Below, piece after piece: positions 41,805-49,386 of a DNA stretch of 64,000 nucleotides (the stretch's first letter is position 1; each line of letters opens with the position of its first letter). The notes under the pieces were generated by a model. The model saw only the letters and a list, made by a program, of their open reading frames with translations, searched no databases and had not been told where the DNA came from. The position numbers and the translations under genes are program-made. This DNA is from UBA3946 sp002385755 (lineage in GTDB: Bacteria > Bacillota_I > Bacilli_A > ML615J-28 > CAG-698): positions 1 to 64,000 of the forward strand of contig JBMNLX010000005.1 of NCBI GenBank assembly GCA_050953085.1. The letters are read 5' to 3'.

Positions 41805-42725
41805 ATGACATATAAATTTACTTTTTCCACAAATAATAACACTATGACAGGAAAATACTATTTGACCGTTATAATCCTCTTAATATTTGTCCTTTTTGGC
41901 GTTTATCCGGCGGGAAGGAAAGCGGATCGGGAAACATTAAATTTGGAGGAATATTTCTCGCCAGAGGAGATGGATTTCATCAAAGCGAACGGCATTAAAT
42001 CCCGCGATTTAGAGCCTTATTTGAAATATCAAAAATTCAATGTTTTTAAGTATTACCAATACCGGGAGGCAAGGGAAAAGTATAATTTTTCATATCTTGA
42101 GAGTCTTAATTATGTTAACAATCCGAACTACTACCGTTTTTACCACAAACCGCAAAAAGCGCTCTTCGCCGGCGCTCCCCACATACTCGTAAACAAATGC
42201 TACTTCCTAAGCAAAGACTATGAGCCCGAAGGATTGGTAAACGCGCGGGACTACGAGATTGATTATATCGTCCGGGAGGGAGAAGAAATTTATCTCAAAA
42301 AGGAGGTTCTCGATTCGTATCAAAAAATGTATGACGCGGCGAAAGCGGCCGGAATTGAGTTAATGATTTTTTCCGGCTACCGCGACTACGAAAAACAAAG
42401 CGTTTTATATTATCAAGTATATAATCAGGATGACTCGATCAGCGCCCGCCCCGGTTTTTCCGAACATCAGACCGGTCTCGCGCTCGATATCAGCCGCCCC
42501 GGCGACGGCCTTACGCTGCTCTTTGAACAATCCCCCTCTTTTGCTTGGCTTATGGCCAACGGTCATAAATATGGTTTTATCCTCCGCTTCCCTCCGGGCA
42601 AAGAAAGCATCACCGGTTATTCGTACGAACCCTGGCATTTCCGTTATGTCGGAGCTATCGCCGCAGAAATCCGTGAAAAAAACTTAACGCTTGAAGAATA
42701 TATCTTTTCCAATATGGAAATATGA
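41805..42725 (+). CDS. Membrane-anchored D,D-carboxypeptidase (VanY/M15B type)
   Basis: Wall peptidase that trims the terminal D-Ala of peptidoglycan stems. The 306 residues start with a membrane anchor at about 17-36 and end with the M15B catalytic domain: SEHQTGLALDIS near 218-229 and EPWHFRY near 273-279, which provide the zinc ligands and catalytic Glu. The ATG at 41805 has only a weak ribosome site, and an internal ATG at codon 14 (41844) is also possible. It is divergent from polA. Confidence 0.88.
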   Translation: MTYKFTFSTNNNTMTGKYYLTVIILLIFVLFGVYPAGRKADRETLNLEEYFSPEEMDFIKANGIKSRDLEPYLKYQKFNVFKYYQYREAREKYNFSYLESLNYVNNPNYYRFYHKPQKALFAGAPHILVNKCYFLSKDYEPEGLVNARDYEIDYIVREGEEIYLKKEVLDSYQKMYDAAKAAGIELMIFSGYRDYEKQSVLYYQVYNQDDSISARPGFSEHQTGLALDISRPGDGLTLLFEQSPSFAWLMANGHKYGFILRFPPGKESITGYSYEPWHFRYVGAIAAEIREKNLTLEEYIFSNMEI

Positions 42726-42729
42726 ATTC

Positions 42730-42756
42730 ACTCATTTATAATTCCAACATAAAATA
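42730..42756 (+). promoter_or_regulatory. SigK-like promoter before the YP-repeat gene
   Basis: AC (42730-42731), 16 bases, CATAAAATA (42748-42756), which fits the late mother-cell SigK pattern AC-N16-CATANNNTA. No SigA promoter is seen in the gap. Confidence 0.5.
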
Positions 42757-42776
42757 ATTATGAAGGAGGGAAAAGA

Positions 42777-43034
42777 ATGAACTTCAATTATACCGATCCT
42801 TATGCCAATCAATGGGTTCCCGGGGATTACCGCAACGATTCTTTGCATACCGGCGACGAGAGATTAATCCCGTTTTTAACCGGGGCTTTAATTACCGCGC
42901 CTTTATGGGGCGCCGGCAGATATCCCGCCTATATCCCGTATCCTTACCCGTACCCCTATCCGTATCCTTATCCGTACTACGGGTATCCGGGCCGTTATCC
43001 CCGTTACCCGCGCCGCCGGCGTTATTATTACTAA
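42777..43034 (+). CDS. Tyrosine/proline-repeat spore-coat-like protein
   Basis: An 85-residue protein. Residues 1-48 are ordinary, with one short hydrophobic stretch; the rest is built of YP dipeptides (PYPYPYPYPYPYPYYGYPG) ending in arginine- and tyrosine-rich RYPRRRRYYY. Such Tyr-rich low-complexity proteins occur in spore coats, where tyrosines can be cross-linked. The strong GAAGGAGGG site is typical of highly expressed genes. The SigK-like promoter upstream supports a coat role. No family name can be given. Confidence 0.8.
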   Translation: MNFNYTDPYANQWVPGDYRNDSLHTGDERLIPFLTGALITAPLWGAGRYPAYIPYPYPYPYPYPYPYYGYPGRYPRYPRRRRYYY

Positions 43035-43058
43035 AAGAGAGAGATTCTCTCTTTTTTT
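43034..43058 (+). terminator. Terminator of the YP-repeat gene
   Basis: Self-complementary AGAGAGA/TCTCTCT followed by seven T, directly after the stop codon. Confidence 0.8.
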
Positions 43059-43130
43059 ATTTGTATAAAAGGGACGATGTGGTATAATAATCATGGTCAA
43101 AAATACTAAAAAGTAATAGCGAGGTATCAT

Positions 43131-43598
43131 ATGGATAGAAAAAAATTAACTACAATCATTTTAATCGCCTTTGCGGTGGTCGTCGTGTTCGTTATTGGCG
43201 CGTTTACCGTTCATCTCTTCACCAATTCCAAAACATATAAATGCTACCATTATGAAGAAGCATTCTCTTATGCGAACGAGGATGATGCCCAAATCGTAGA
43301 TCATATTCCGAATTATAAATATCTTAAACTTGAACTAAAAAAAGACAAAACTTTCAAGATGAAGCTCGCCGTTAAGGACGGTTCAGGCGTCACGGAAATA
43401 GTCGGCACCTATTCCGATAAAAACGATAAAATCACTTTGAATTTTGTTGGGCAGCATGTAGAATTCCAATTTTTTGACTCGCTGGAATTCACCCGAGCGG
43501 GAAGGGAACTGCGCTGCCGGCAAACGGCCACGAAAACTATTGGCGATACGGAAGTCACGATCACGATAACGCTGAAATTTAAAAAAACAATATTCTGA
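43131..43598 (+). CDS. Membrane-anchored protein of unknown function
   Basis: A 155-residue protein with one N-terminal hydrophobic helix (about 8-30) and a soluble domain rich in beta strands after it, probably outside the cell. The pattern of strands (KTFKMKLAVKDG, EIVGTYSDKNDKITLNF) resembles small lipocalin-like or META-like domains of exported proteins that measure a deviation from zero signal, but no signature is certain. No lipobox. Good GAGGT site and its own terminator, so a single-gene unit. Confidence 0.8.
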   Translation: MDRKKLTTIILIAFAVVVVFVIGAFTVHLFTNSKTYKCYHYEEAFSYANEDDAQIVDHIPNYKYLKLELKKDKTFKMKLAVKDGSGVTEIVGTYSDKNDKITLNFVGQHVEFQFFDSLEFTRAGRELRCRQTATKTIGDTEVTITITLKFKKTIF

Positions 43599-43600
43599 TT

Positions 43601-43633
43601 AAAAACCGGGTTCCTCAAAACCCGGTTTTTTTA
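43601..43633. terminator. Bidirectional terminator between the unknown gene and ribU
   Basis: Stem AAACCGGG/CCCGGTTT (43603-43610 with 43621-43628), flanked by A and T runs on both sides, between two convergent genes. Confidence 0.85.
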
Positions 43634-44566
43634 TCTCGTGATATGTTTGGGACTATACAAGTATTTAAGGTTGTAGAGTTTTTGCCATAGGAGATTGATC
43701 ATTACCGTGACCAAACCCCACTTAACCAGGTTAAAGGAACCAAAAACGATAATCGCTTCCTTTAACGGCATGTCCAGCTCATAAATAATCGGAAGATTAA
43801 TGAAATAATTGTAGAAAATCATAAACACCATGGTTATCAAGGTCCCGAGAATTGTCGATATCAACATTTTGTCGGCATTGGGTTGTTCATTTTCCTTAAG
43901 CTTAAAAAAGAAAATCGCAACGGGAAGGATGTAGGCGACGCTCGCGATAAAATTCACGAGTTGGTCAATCCCCAAAACAAGGGATGCTCCGAAAAGGCTA
44001 AAATGAAAAATAACCCGCAATACATTCGTCAACAAACATACTATAACCGCGCTTCCGAAACCAAACCAAAGCAACACCAGGATATAAATCAGGCCGCTAA
44101 ATTCCAACTTTAAAAAAGGATATCCAGGAATAATCGGAAACCCGAAAAAACGTAGCACATACGCCAATCCCGCCATCAATCCCAAAACGGTTATTTTGTA
44201 AACGGAATACCGGCCCGTTTCGCTTTTTTTCCTCAAAAACGTGGCGACCGTGAGCGCCGCGTATAAGGCAAAAAAGAAACCGTAGACTAATATTTTCTTA
44301 AGCAGCGGTATTGCTTCTTCGACGCCCGATTCTATCAGACGCTTTTCTTCCAGATAAAAATAATAACGCACGCCAAGCAATACCAAGATAATTAAAAGCG
44401 TGTTTAGAATATGTATTTTAATATTAAGTCGCTTTTCTATTGCCCTTAGATTCGCAAAGACAACGAAAAAGACAACAATTATCGCCACGAAAACTAAAGT
44501 CAAAATTACCGCCTCGAGGTTTTTTTTCAAAAGCTCAAGCAAATCTGTGAATACATTTAAGAACAT
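43631..44566 (-). CDS. ribU: Riboflavin ECF transporter substrate-binding protein RibU, extended
   Basis: Membrane S-component that binds riboflavin and works with the shared EcfA-EcfT energy unit (not in this window). The C-terminal 195 residues are a normal RibU: five to six helices, LEFSGLIYILVLLWFGFG and a C-terminal FGSFNLVKWGLVTVMINLLW. About 115 extra residues with three to four hydrophobic helices precede it, unusual for RibU (about 190-200 residues). The FMN riboswitch directly upstream confirms a flavin role. Ribosome site GGGAGG. Confidence 0.88.
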   Translation of the reverse strand: MFLNVFTDLLELLKKNLEAVILTLVFVAIIVVFFVVFANLRAIEKRLNIKIHILNTLLIILVLLGVRYYFYLEEKRLIESGVEEAIPLLKKILVYGFFFALYAALTVATFLRKKSETGRYSVYKITVLGLMAGLAYVLRFFGFPIIPGYPFLKLEFSGLIYILVLLWFGFGSAVIVCLLTNVLRVIFHFSLFGASLVLGIDQLVNFIASVAYILPVAIFFFKLKENEQPNADKMLISTILGTLITMVFMIFYNYFINLPIIYELDMPLKEAIIVFGSFNLVKWGLVTVMINLLWQKLYNLKYLYSPKHITR

Positions 44567-44605
44567 ATTAACCTCCCGTATATGAAAAATTGTCCCGGCT
44601 TTTTG

Positions 44606-44768
44606 ATTAAAAAAAGCCCATGAAATACTTCATGAGCAAAAAGTCCATCATTATGGATTCTTCTCCCGTCTAGACTTTAACTATCGGTTCCGGAATTGCG
44701 CCGGATCATGCCCGTGGGCTCGCGGACTATACCGCCGGTCGGGAATTTCACCCTGCCCTGAAGAATTT
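44606..44768 (-). promoter_or_regulatory. FMN riboswitch (RFN element)
   Basis: The minus strand reads the RFN core: CAGGGTGAAATTCCCGACCG, GGCGGTATAGTCCGCGAGCC, GATCCGG...CCGGAACCGAT, then AGTCTAGACGGGAGAAGAAT. A terminator hairpin (GCTCATGAA paired with TTTCATGGGC, 44608-44637) followed by seven U acts as expression platform. High FMN should stop transcription of ribU. Confidence 0.97.
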
Positions 44769-44778
44769 CATTAATAGT

Positions 44779-44807
44779 ATTATATATTTTTTTTATCCTT
44801 TTGTCAA
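44779..44807 (-). promoter_or_regulatory. Promoter of the FMN riboswitch/ribU unit
   Basis: Consensus TTGACA (44802-44807), 17-base spacer, TATAAT (44779-44784), right before the riboswitch. Confidence 0.92.
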
Positions 44808-44821
44808 TTAATGCAATCGTT

Positions 44822-46003
44822 TTATTTGGAGAACAACACTCTTTCCCGCTTAAACAGGCGGATAAGCAGGAAGACGAGCAAGGCGATATAAATCAACATC
44901 GACCCGATCGTTAACAGGTAAGAAAGCAAATCAATCTCCGTTGACAGGACGCCCTTTAACGCAATGATGCAGTTATAAACCGGGATGATATAAACGAGGG
45001 GCGTTTCCGTTTTCGCCTGAGAAAACAACGTGAACATCGGCAACAACATTACGATCATGTATATCGGCATCGCGTACATGGATGCTTCCTTCACGGTTTT
45101 GGCGATCGTGGAAGTCACGAGAAGAATCGTGGAAGCAAAAACCGACAAAACAATAATAATCCCAAGCAGCCCCAGGTAGTCCGGGACCCCGTAAGAAATC
45201 ACGGCGCCCCCGCTGCCGACAAGCGACTTCATAAACGGCAAAGCGCCGATAATCCCGATAAAAGACGAGGCCGCGTAACAGAAGTTAATAATGGTGGTGG
45301 AAACAATTTTTCCGAGGATGATCTCGTCGCGCTTAAGCGGCGCCATTAGTAAAGTGGCGAGCGTTCCCCGCTCCTTTTCCCCGGCAATCGCGTCGGCGCC
45401 GATGGACATCGCTCCCGCGAAAATAAACGACACGAGCAAGAGCGGAAGCAGCATCCCCAAGAAAGAACCGGCCGCTTTCTTTTCGTCAAAAACCTCTTCC
45501 AGGCTTGCCAGGAATATATTCGGGTCGATCTCGAGGTCTTCCAACAATTTGGCTTTTTGCGTATCGATGAGAACATAAAGTTTATTAAATGTTTCCGTCG
45601 AGTTATTTTCAGTCGGATTATAATATATTTTTACGGCGGGAACTCCCGTCTTCTCCATTATAGATTGATCGAAGTTCTCGTCAAAGACCAAAACGGCGTC
45701 GACAGAGCCCAGTTTAATCTCTTCTTCCAACTCGGGCAATTGATCTATCGCGCTGTCAATAAATTCGATTTTGCTGTCCGAGGCCGTTTCTTTCGCGAAG
45801 GAAAACGAATCCGGCGCGTTAATCACGTGAACGATGCCGACATGCTGCTCGATTTTATCGATCTCGACGCTAACCAAAGAACCGATTATCGCGTAGATAA
45901 CGAATAAAATCAACCCGGGAAGCAGGAGCGTTGAGAATATTGTCCGGGGAAATTTAAATATTTTATCCAATTCTTTCTTTACGATTTTAAATATATTCTT
46001 CAC
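44822..46003 (-). CDS. ABC-2 type exporter permease (NatB-like)
   Basis: Membrane subunit of an ABC exporter, 393 residues from a GTG at 46003 (GAGGTG four bases before it); a longer reading to 46027 overlaps the ATPase gene further. One helix at about 13-35, a large external loop (to about 165) and five to six helices after it is the NatB/YhaP topology. NatAB exports sodium in B. subtilis, but relatives export other compounds, so the substrate is open. The C-terminus ends with a short basic tail. No clear terminator follows before the ribU promoter. Confidence 0.88.
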   Translation of the reverse strand: MKNIFKIVKKELDKIFKFPRTIFSTLLLPGLILFVIYAIIGSLVSVEIDKIEQHVGIVHVINAPDSFSFAKETASDSKIEFIDSAIDQLPELEEEIKLGSVDAVLVFDENFDQSIMEKTGVPAVKIYYNPTENNSTETFNKLYVLIDTQKAKLLEDLEIDPNIFLASLEEVFDEKKAAGSFLGMLLPLLLVSFIFAGAMSIGADAIAGEKERGTLATLLMAPLKRDEIILGKIVSTTIINFCYAASSFIGIIGALPFMKSLVGSGGAVISYGVPDYLGLLGIIIVLSVFASTILLVTSTIAKTVKEASMYAMPIYMIVMLLPMFTLFSQAKTETPLVYIIPVYNCIIALKGVLSTEIDLLSYLLTIGSMLIYIALLVFLLIRLFKRERVLFSK

Positions 46004-46775
46004 TGTACACCTCGCTGTAAAGGTCAAAAAAGATTTCCTCGATATCGGCGCCCGGATAAGACGATAAAATACTGCTTACTTTATCGCACAAAACAAGCCG
46101 GCCTTTAATGATAATGCCGACGCGATCGCAAATCTTTTCAACCAAATTCATAATGTGAGTGCTGATAATAATCGTTTTCCCCGCATTTTTCAATTCCACC
46201 AAATAATCGGTCACGGCCTTCGCGGTTAAGACGTCAAGGCCGTTGGTCGGTTCGTCAAATATTATAATGTCGGGGTTATGAACCAGGGAAATGGCGATTG
46301 ATATTTTTTGTTTCATCCCCGATGATAACGCCCCGATTTTAACCTCCGCGAACTTATCAATCCCGAATTTCGCAAATAACTCTTTTTTCCGGGCCGCGCA
46401 TGTTTTTTCGTCGATATCATGTAATCTGGAAAAATAATCGTATAAATAATTAGGCGTGAACTGATCTTCCAGTTTCAACTCGTTAGTTAAAAACGCGATC
46501 CGGCGTTTAACTTCAACGTCATTTTTAATATCAATGCCGTCAACGATAATTTCCCCTTTATCGGGCTTAATTAAAGTCGCGATGCAACGCAACGTTGTTG
46601 TTTTCCCCGCGCCGTTCGGACCCAGCAAACCAAAAATCTCGCCGCGATAAGTAGAAAAAGAAACGTCATCCACCGCCGTTAATTTTTTTTCGGTCGTTTG
46701 GTTGATCTTCATTTGCTTGCGCGAAAGGATAAATGTTTTCGTCACGTTCTTCACAATTAACGATTCTGTGGCCAT
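45987..46775 (-). CDS. ABC exporter ATPase (NatA-like)
   Basis: Energy subunit of the exporter, 262 residues. Walker A GPNGAGKT, the signature LSSGMKQ, Walker B IIIFDEP and the His loop in IISTHI are all intact. An insert near the start (KTFILSRKQMKINQTTEKK) is characteristic of NatA. It precedes and overlaps the permease gene. GGA-type ribosome site. Confidence 0.92.
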   Translation of the reverse strand: MATESLIVKNVTKTFILSRKQMKINQTTEKKLTAVDDVSFSTYRGEIFGLLGPNGAGKTTTLRCIATLIKPDKGEIIVDGIDIKNDVEVKRRIAFLTNELKLEDQFTPNYLYDYFSRLHDIDEKTCAARKKELFAKFGIDKFAEVKIGALSSGMKQKISIAISLVHNPDIIIFDEPTNGLDVLTAKAVTDYLVELKNAGKTIIISTHIMNLVEKICDRVGIIIKGRLVLCDKVSSILSSYPGADIEEIFFDLYSEVYSEEYI

Positions 46776-46804
46776 TATTTTATTCCTTTCTATTCTGTTA
46801 TTAT

Positions 46805-46833
46805 ATAATACAAAAACGCTTTTGAGATGTCAA
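46805..46833 (-). promoter_or_regulatory. Promoter of the ABC exporter operon
   Basis: Consensus TTGACA (46828-46833), 17-base spacer, TATTAT (46805-46810), about 30 bases before the ATPase gene. Confidence 0.88.
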
Positions 46834-46872
46834 GAACTATTAAGGAATTTTTCTCGTTATTTTTAAAATTAT

Positions 46873-46905
46873 AAAAATTGCTTTGACAGGCAATTTTTTA
46901 TTTTG
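46873..46905. other. Orphan hairpin between divergent genes
   Basis: AAAATTGC and GGCAATTTTTT form a terminator-like hairpin with T tail, in the 232-base gap between the divergent ABC ATPase and DUF362 genes. No gene ends here. The gap otherwise has the exporter promoter and a TATAAT (46941-46946) for the DUF362 gene. Confidence 0.4.
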
Positions 46906-47007
46906 CGGCGGTTTTTGTTTCTAATTCCCGGCAAATGGTGTATAATGTATGATATATAGCTATTTTCATTACTTTGTCAAGTTTACACGTGACGAAAGGA
47001 GCAACTT

Positions 47008-48165
47008 ATGTCCAAAGTAGCCCTTCTTAAATGCGAAAACTACGAATATGATAGCGTCTTAAATCAAATAAAAACAGCTGTTGATCTTCTCGGGGGTTTT
47101 GACTCTTTTATCAATAAAAACGACAAAGTTTTCATCAAGTTAAACTGCGTCGGGCCGTTCGCGCCCGAACTCGGGATAACGTCGCACCCGGTCTTCGTAC
47201 AAGCGATTATCAGGTTGGTGAAACAATACACCGACGACATCACCGTCGGTGATAACCCGGCGACCAAAGATTTGATTTTCACCCTAAAAAAATGCGGGCT
47301 CTACGAGATGCTCGTCGCGGAAGGGGTCAAAATCTTTAACGGTAAGGCGAGTTCCGTTATTGTCAACGATAACGCGAAATACTACCGGCAGTTTGAAGTT
47401 TCTAAAGAAATTGTCGAAACCGACGTTTTGATTAACGCGCCAAAATTAAAAACCCATTCCCTGACTTATATGACCGTCGCGCAGAAAAACCTTTTTGGTT
47501 TTATTTACGGCTTGAAAAAGGCGGGATGGCATGTGAAAGCCAAAAACCCTTTGGAGTTCGTCGAAGCGCTTAATGACTTGTACGGGGCGATCCTAAACGC
47601 GTTTGCCGGGAAAAAGATGCTTCATATTTGCGATGGCATAATCGGCATCGAGGGAGACGGTCCCTCCCGCGCCGGCTTGACAAAAAAAGCCGGAATGATT
47701 ATCGCTTCCGCCGACGCCGTAAGTTTGGATCGGGTCGCCGTCGAGGCCGTCGGCTTGAATCATCGCGATTTCCACATGAACAGGATCGCCGGAGAAAGAA
47801 GGTACGGAGAGAGCGATATTGATAATATTACGATTTTGGGGAATTCCATATCCGATTTTTCCGAGGCTCGATTCAAGGCGCCGGAAAACCGGTACAATTC
47901 CATGATTTTTAAAATGCTGAAGATAAAAAGACTGCGCAACATGTTGCTTGAATACCCGATTATTATCCCCGATTTGTGCATCCGGTGCGGCGAGTGCGTG
48001 AAAATTTGCCCGCCGAAAGTCATGACATTCCGCGGGAAATATCCGGCGGCCGATAAAGCAAAATGTATTCGCTGTTGGTGCTGCACGGAAGTATGCCCGC
48101 AAAACGCGATTACAAAAAGCAAAAAACCTTTGTTGGGAAAAATACTCTTAAGGCATTTTAAATGA
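47008..48165 (+). CDS. DUF362 protein with two 4Fe-4S clusters
   Basis: A 385-residue protein. Residues 1-310 form a DUF362 domain (NAPKLKTHSLTYMTVAQKNLF, GDGPSRAG), and the C-terminal 60 residues hold two ferredoxin-type motifs: CIRCGECVKICPP and CIRCWCCTEVCPQ, eight Cys in all. It likely carries electrons for an unknown anaerobic reaction; related proteins are common in strict anaerobes. No signal peptide. Ribosome site AAAGGAG. It stands alone, with the next gene convergent. Confidence 0.9.
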   Translation: MSKVALLKCENYEYDSVLNQIKTAVDLLGGFDSFINKNDKVFIKLNCVGPFAPELGITSHPVFVQAIIRLVKQYTDDITVGDNPATKDLIFTLKKCGLYEMLVAEGVKIFNGKASSVIVNDNAKYYRQFEVSKEIVETDVLINAPKLKTHSLTYMTVAQKNLFGFIYGLKKAGWHVKAKNPLEFVEALNDLYGAILNAFAGKKMLHICDGIIGIEGDGPSRAGLTKKAGMIIASADAVSLDRVAVEAVGLNHRDFHMNRIAGERRYGESDIDNITILGNSISDFSEARFKAPENRYNSMIFKMLKIKRLRNMLLEYPIIIPDLCIRCGECVKICPPKVMTFRGKYPAADKAKCIRCWCCTEVCPQNAITKSKKPLLGKILLRHFK

Positions 48166-48192
48166 AAAAAGCCCAATCACCTGGGCTTTTTC
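48165..48192. terminator. Bidirectional terminator between the DUF362 and LysM genes
   Basis: Stem AGCCCA/TGGGCT (48170-48175 with 48182-48187) with A and T runs on the sides, between convergent genes. Confidence 0.8.
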
Positions 48193-48713
48193 TTTTGATA
48201 ATACGGGTAATAAACAACCTGATAGGGAACAACTTGCGGGTAACCGTAATATCCGTAAGGATAAGAATACCCGACGACTTGAACGTGTTTGGCCATTTTC
48301 TCTTCGGCTTTCGCTTTTTTAAGCAATTCCGGGGGATACCCGGGTTTTGCGGTTTCATCGATCTTAACGGCAACTTCCGCCGTGTCTTTTTTCTTTTTTT
48401 CGCTGTCGCTTTCCGGTTGTTTATCCGCGACTCCTTGAGCGGTCGAGGCCTCGAGCGGGATATCTTCATCCGCCGTCACGGTATACTCTTTATAGTTAAG
48501 TTTCGGGTAGTAGTCTTCAACAAACGGTTCCATATCGCTGATGTCCTGTTCAACCGCTTCCGTTATCGGGGGGATTTTCAGTTTGGTTCCGGGTACGATT
48601 TTATTCCATGACCTGATATGTTGGTTCTGTTCCATTAATTCTTCTTTGGTAACGTTATAGAGAAATAAAATATCTTCCAAAGTCTCGTTGTTCCTGACAA
48701 TATGAAATTTCAT
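48177..48713 (-). CDS. LysM spore-envelope-like protein (SafA-like)
   Basis: A 178-residue protein with one N-terminal LysM (1-48: HIVRNNETLEDILFLYN ... PGTKLKIPP), a charged low-complexity middle (about 60-145, rich in Lys, Glu and Asp) and a tyrosine/proline-rich end (YSYPYGYYGYPQVVPYQ). This layout, LysM plus Tyr-rich tail and no signal peptide, recalls SafA and related spore inner-coat proteins. The start at 48713 has AGGTGA five bases before it, better than the GTG at 48722. It follows cotE after a terminator, strengthening the coat role. Confidence 0.8.
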   Translation of the reverse strand: MKFHIVRNNETLEDILFLYNVTKEELMEQNQHIRSWNKIVPGTKLKIPPITEAVEQDISDMEPFVEDYYPKLNYKEYTVTADEDIPLEASTAQGVADKQPESDSEKKKKDTAEVAVKIDETAKPGYPPELLKKAKAEEKMAKHVQVVGYSYPYGYYGYPQVVPYQVVYYPYYQKKKPR

Positions 48714-48757
48714 TCTTATCACCTACACTAATATTTATGAATGCCGTCGACGTCTTA

Positions 48758-48788
48758 TAACAAAAATCGTATCATCCAATACGATTTT
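48758..48788 (-). terminator. Terminator of cotE
   Basis: A 10-bp perfect stem AAAATCGTAT/ATACGATTTT (48763-48772 with 48779-48788), overlapping the cotE stop, followed by U-rich sequence. Confidence 0.8.
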
Positions 48789-49302
48789 AGTTGACATTCA
48801 TGAAATTTTCATCGATTTCGTTTTCAAAATCATCTTCCAAAGTTTCGACAGAATCTACAGAAGTGAAAACCGTAACCATCATTTTTGTTTCCCCGATAAC
48901 CTCGGCGACGACCTCAAACACGATTTCCAATTCCAAACCGGAATCCGTTATTTTCGCGTTCGTACAGGTCGGTTGCTGCAGTATCCTGACGATAACGTCA
49001 CGAGAATCGCTACTTACTTCTTTCACAATCTGTCTTGTTTTGATTACTTCGCTGTAGCCGATAATCTTCTTGGCGATATCGGTTTTGGTGTTCTCGTCAT
49101 AAGAATACCAGATATTAGCCTCAAAATTGCCGGCCACTTCCACTTTATTATCTATTAATGTCGCTTCGAATTCGTGATTTATAATCCAGCAACCCAATAT
49201 GCTGAAAGCCTCGTTCTTCGGGGTAACGGAATCTTTGATACGAATAATCTTTTTCCCTTTTCCGACGATTGCTTTTGTAACTATTTCACGAATCTCATTC
49301 AT
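48787..49302 (-). CDS. cotE: Outer spore coat morphogenetic protein CotE
   Basis: CotE directs assembly of the outer spore coat from the mother cell. The 171 residues follow B. subtilis CotE closely in parts: IREIVTKAIVGKGKK, SILGCWIINHEFEA, NIWYSYDENTKT, RILQQPTC and VAEVIGETKMMV, and the acidic C-terminal tail is kept. It lies just downstream of miaB, as in B. subtilis (miaB-ricA-cotE), but ricA is missing. Ribosome site GGAGGG. This is strong evidence for Bacilli-type endospores. Confidence 0.95.
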   Translation of the reverse strand: MNEIREIVTKAIVGKGKKIIRIKDSVTPKNEAFSILGCWIINHEFEATLIDNKVEVAGNFEANIWYSYDENTKTDIAKKIIGYSEVIKTRQIVKEVSSDSRDVIVRILQQPTCTNAKITDSGLELEIVFEVVAEVIGETKMMVTVFTSVDSVETLEDDFENEIDENFMNVN

Positions 49303-49386
49303 ACCTATCCCTCCTCAATAACAATATATTCAAAGCGTCGGTATATTGCTACTAGGCATTAATCCATTTTAATAATATGAGGGATA

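Noticed and set aside
44822..46775. NatAB pair as part of a bacteriocin or antibiotic cluster
   Set aside because: No biosynthetic or precursor gene lies nearby; an ordinary exporter is the simpler reading.
47593..48102. 169-residue minus-strand frame inside the DUF362 gene
   Set aside because: Overlaps the conserved ferredoxin Cys motifs of the plus strand, so it is a shadow.
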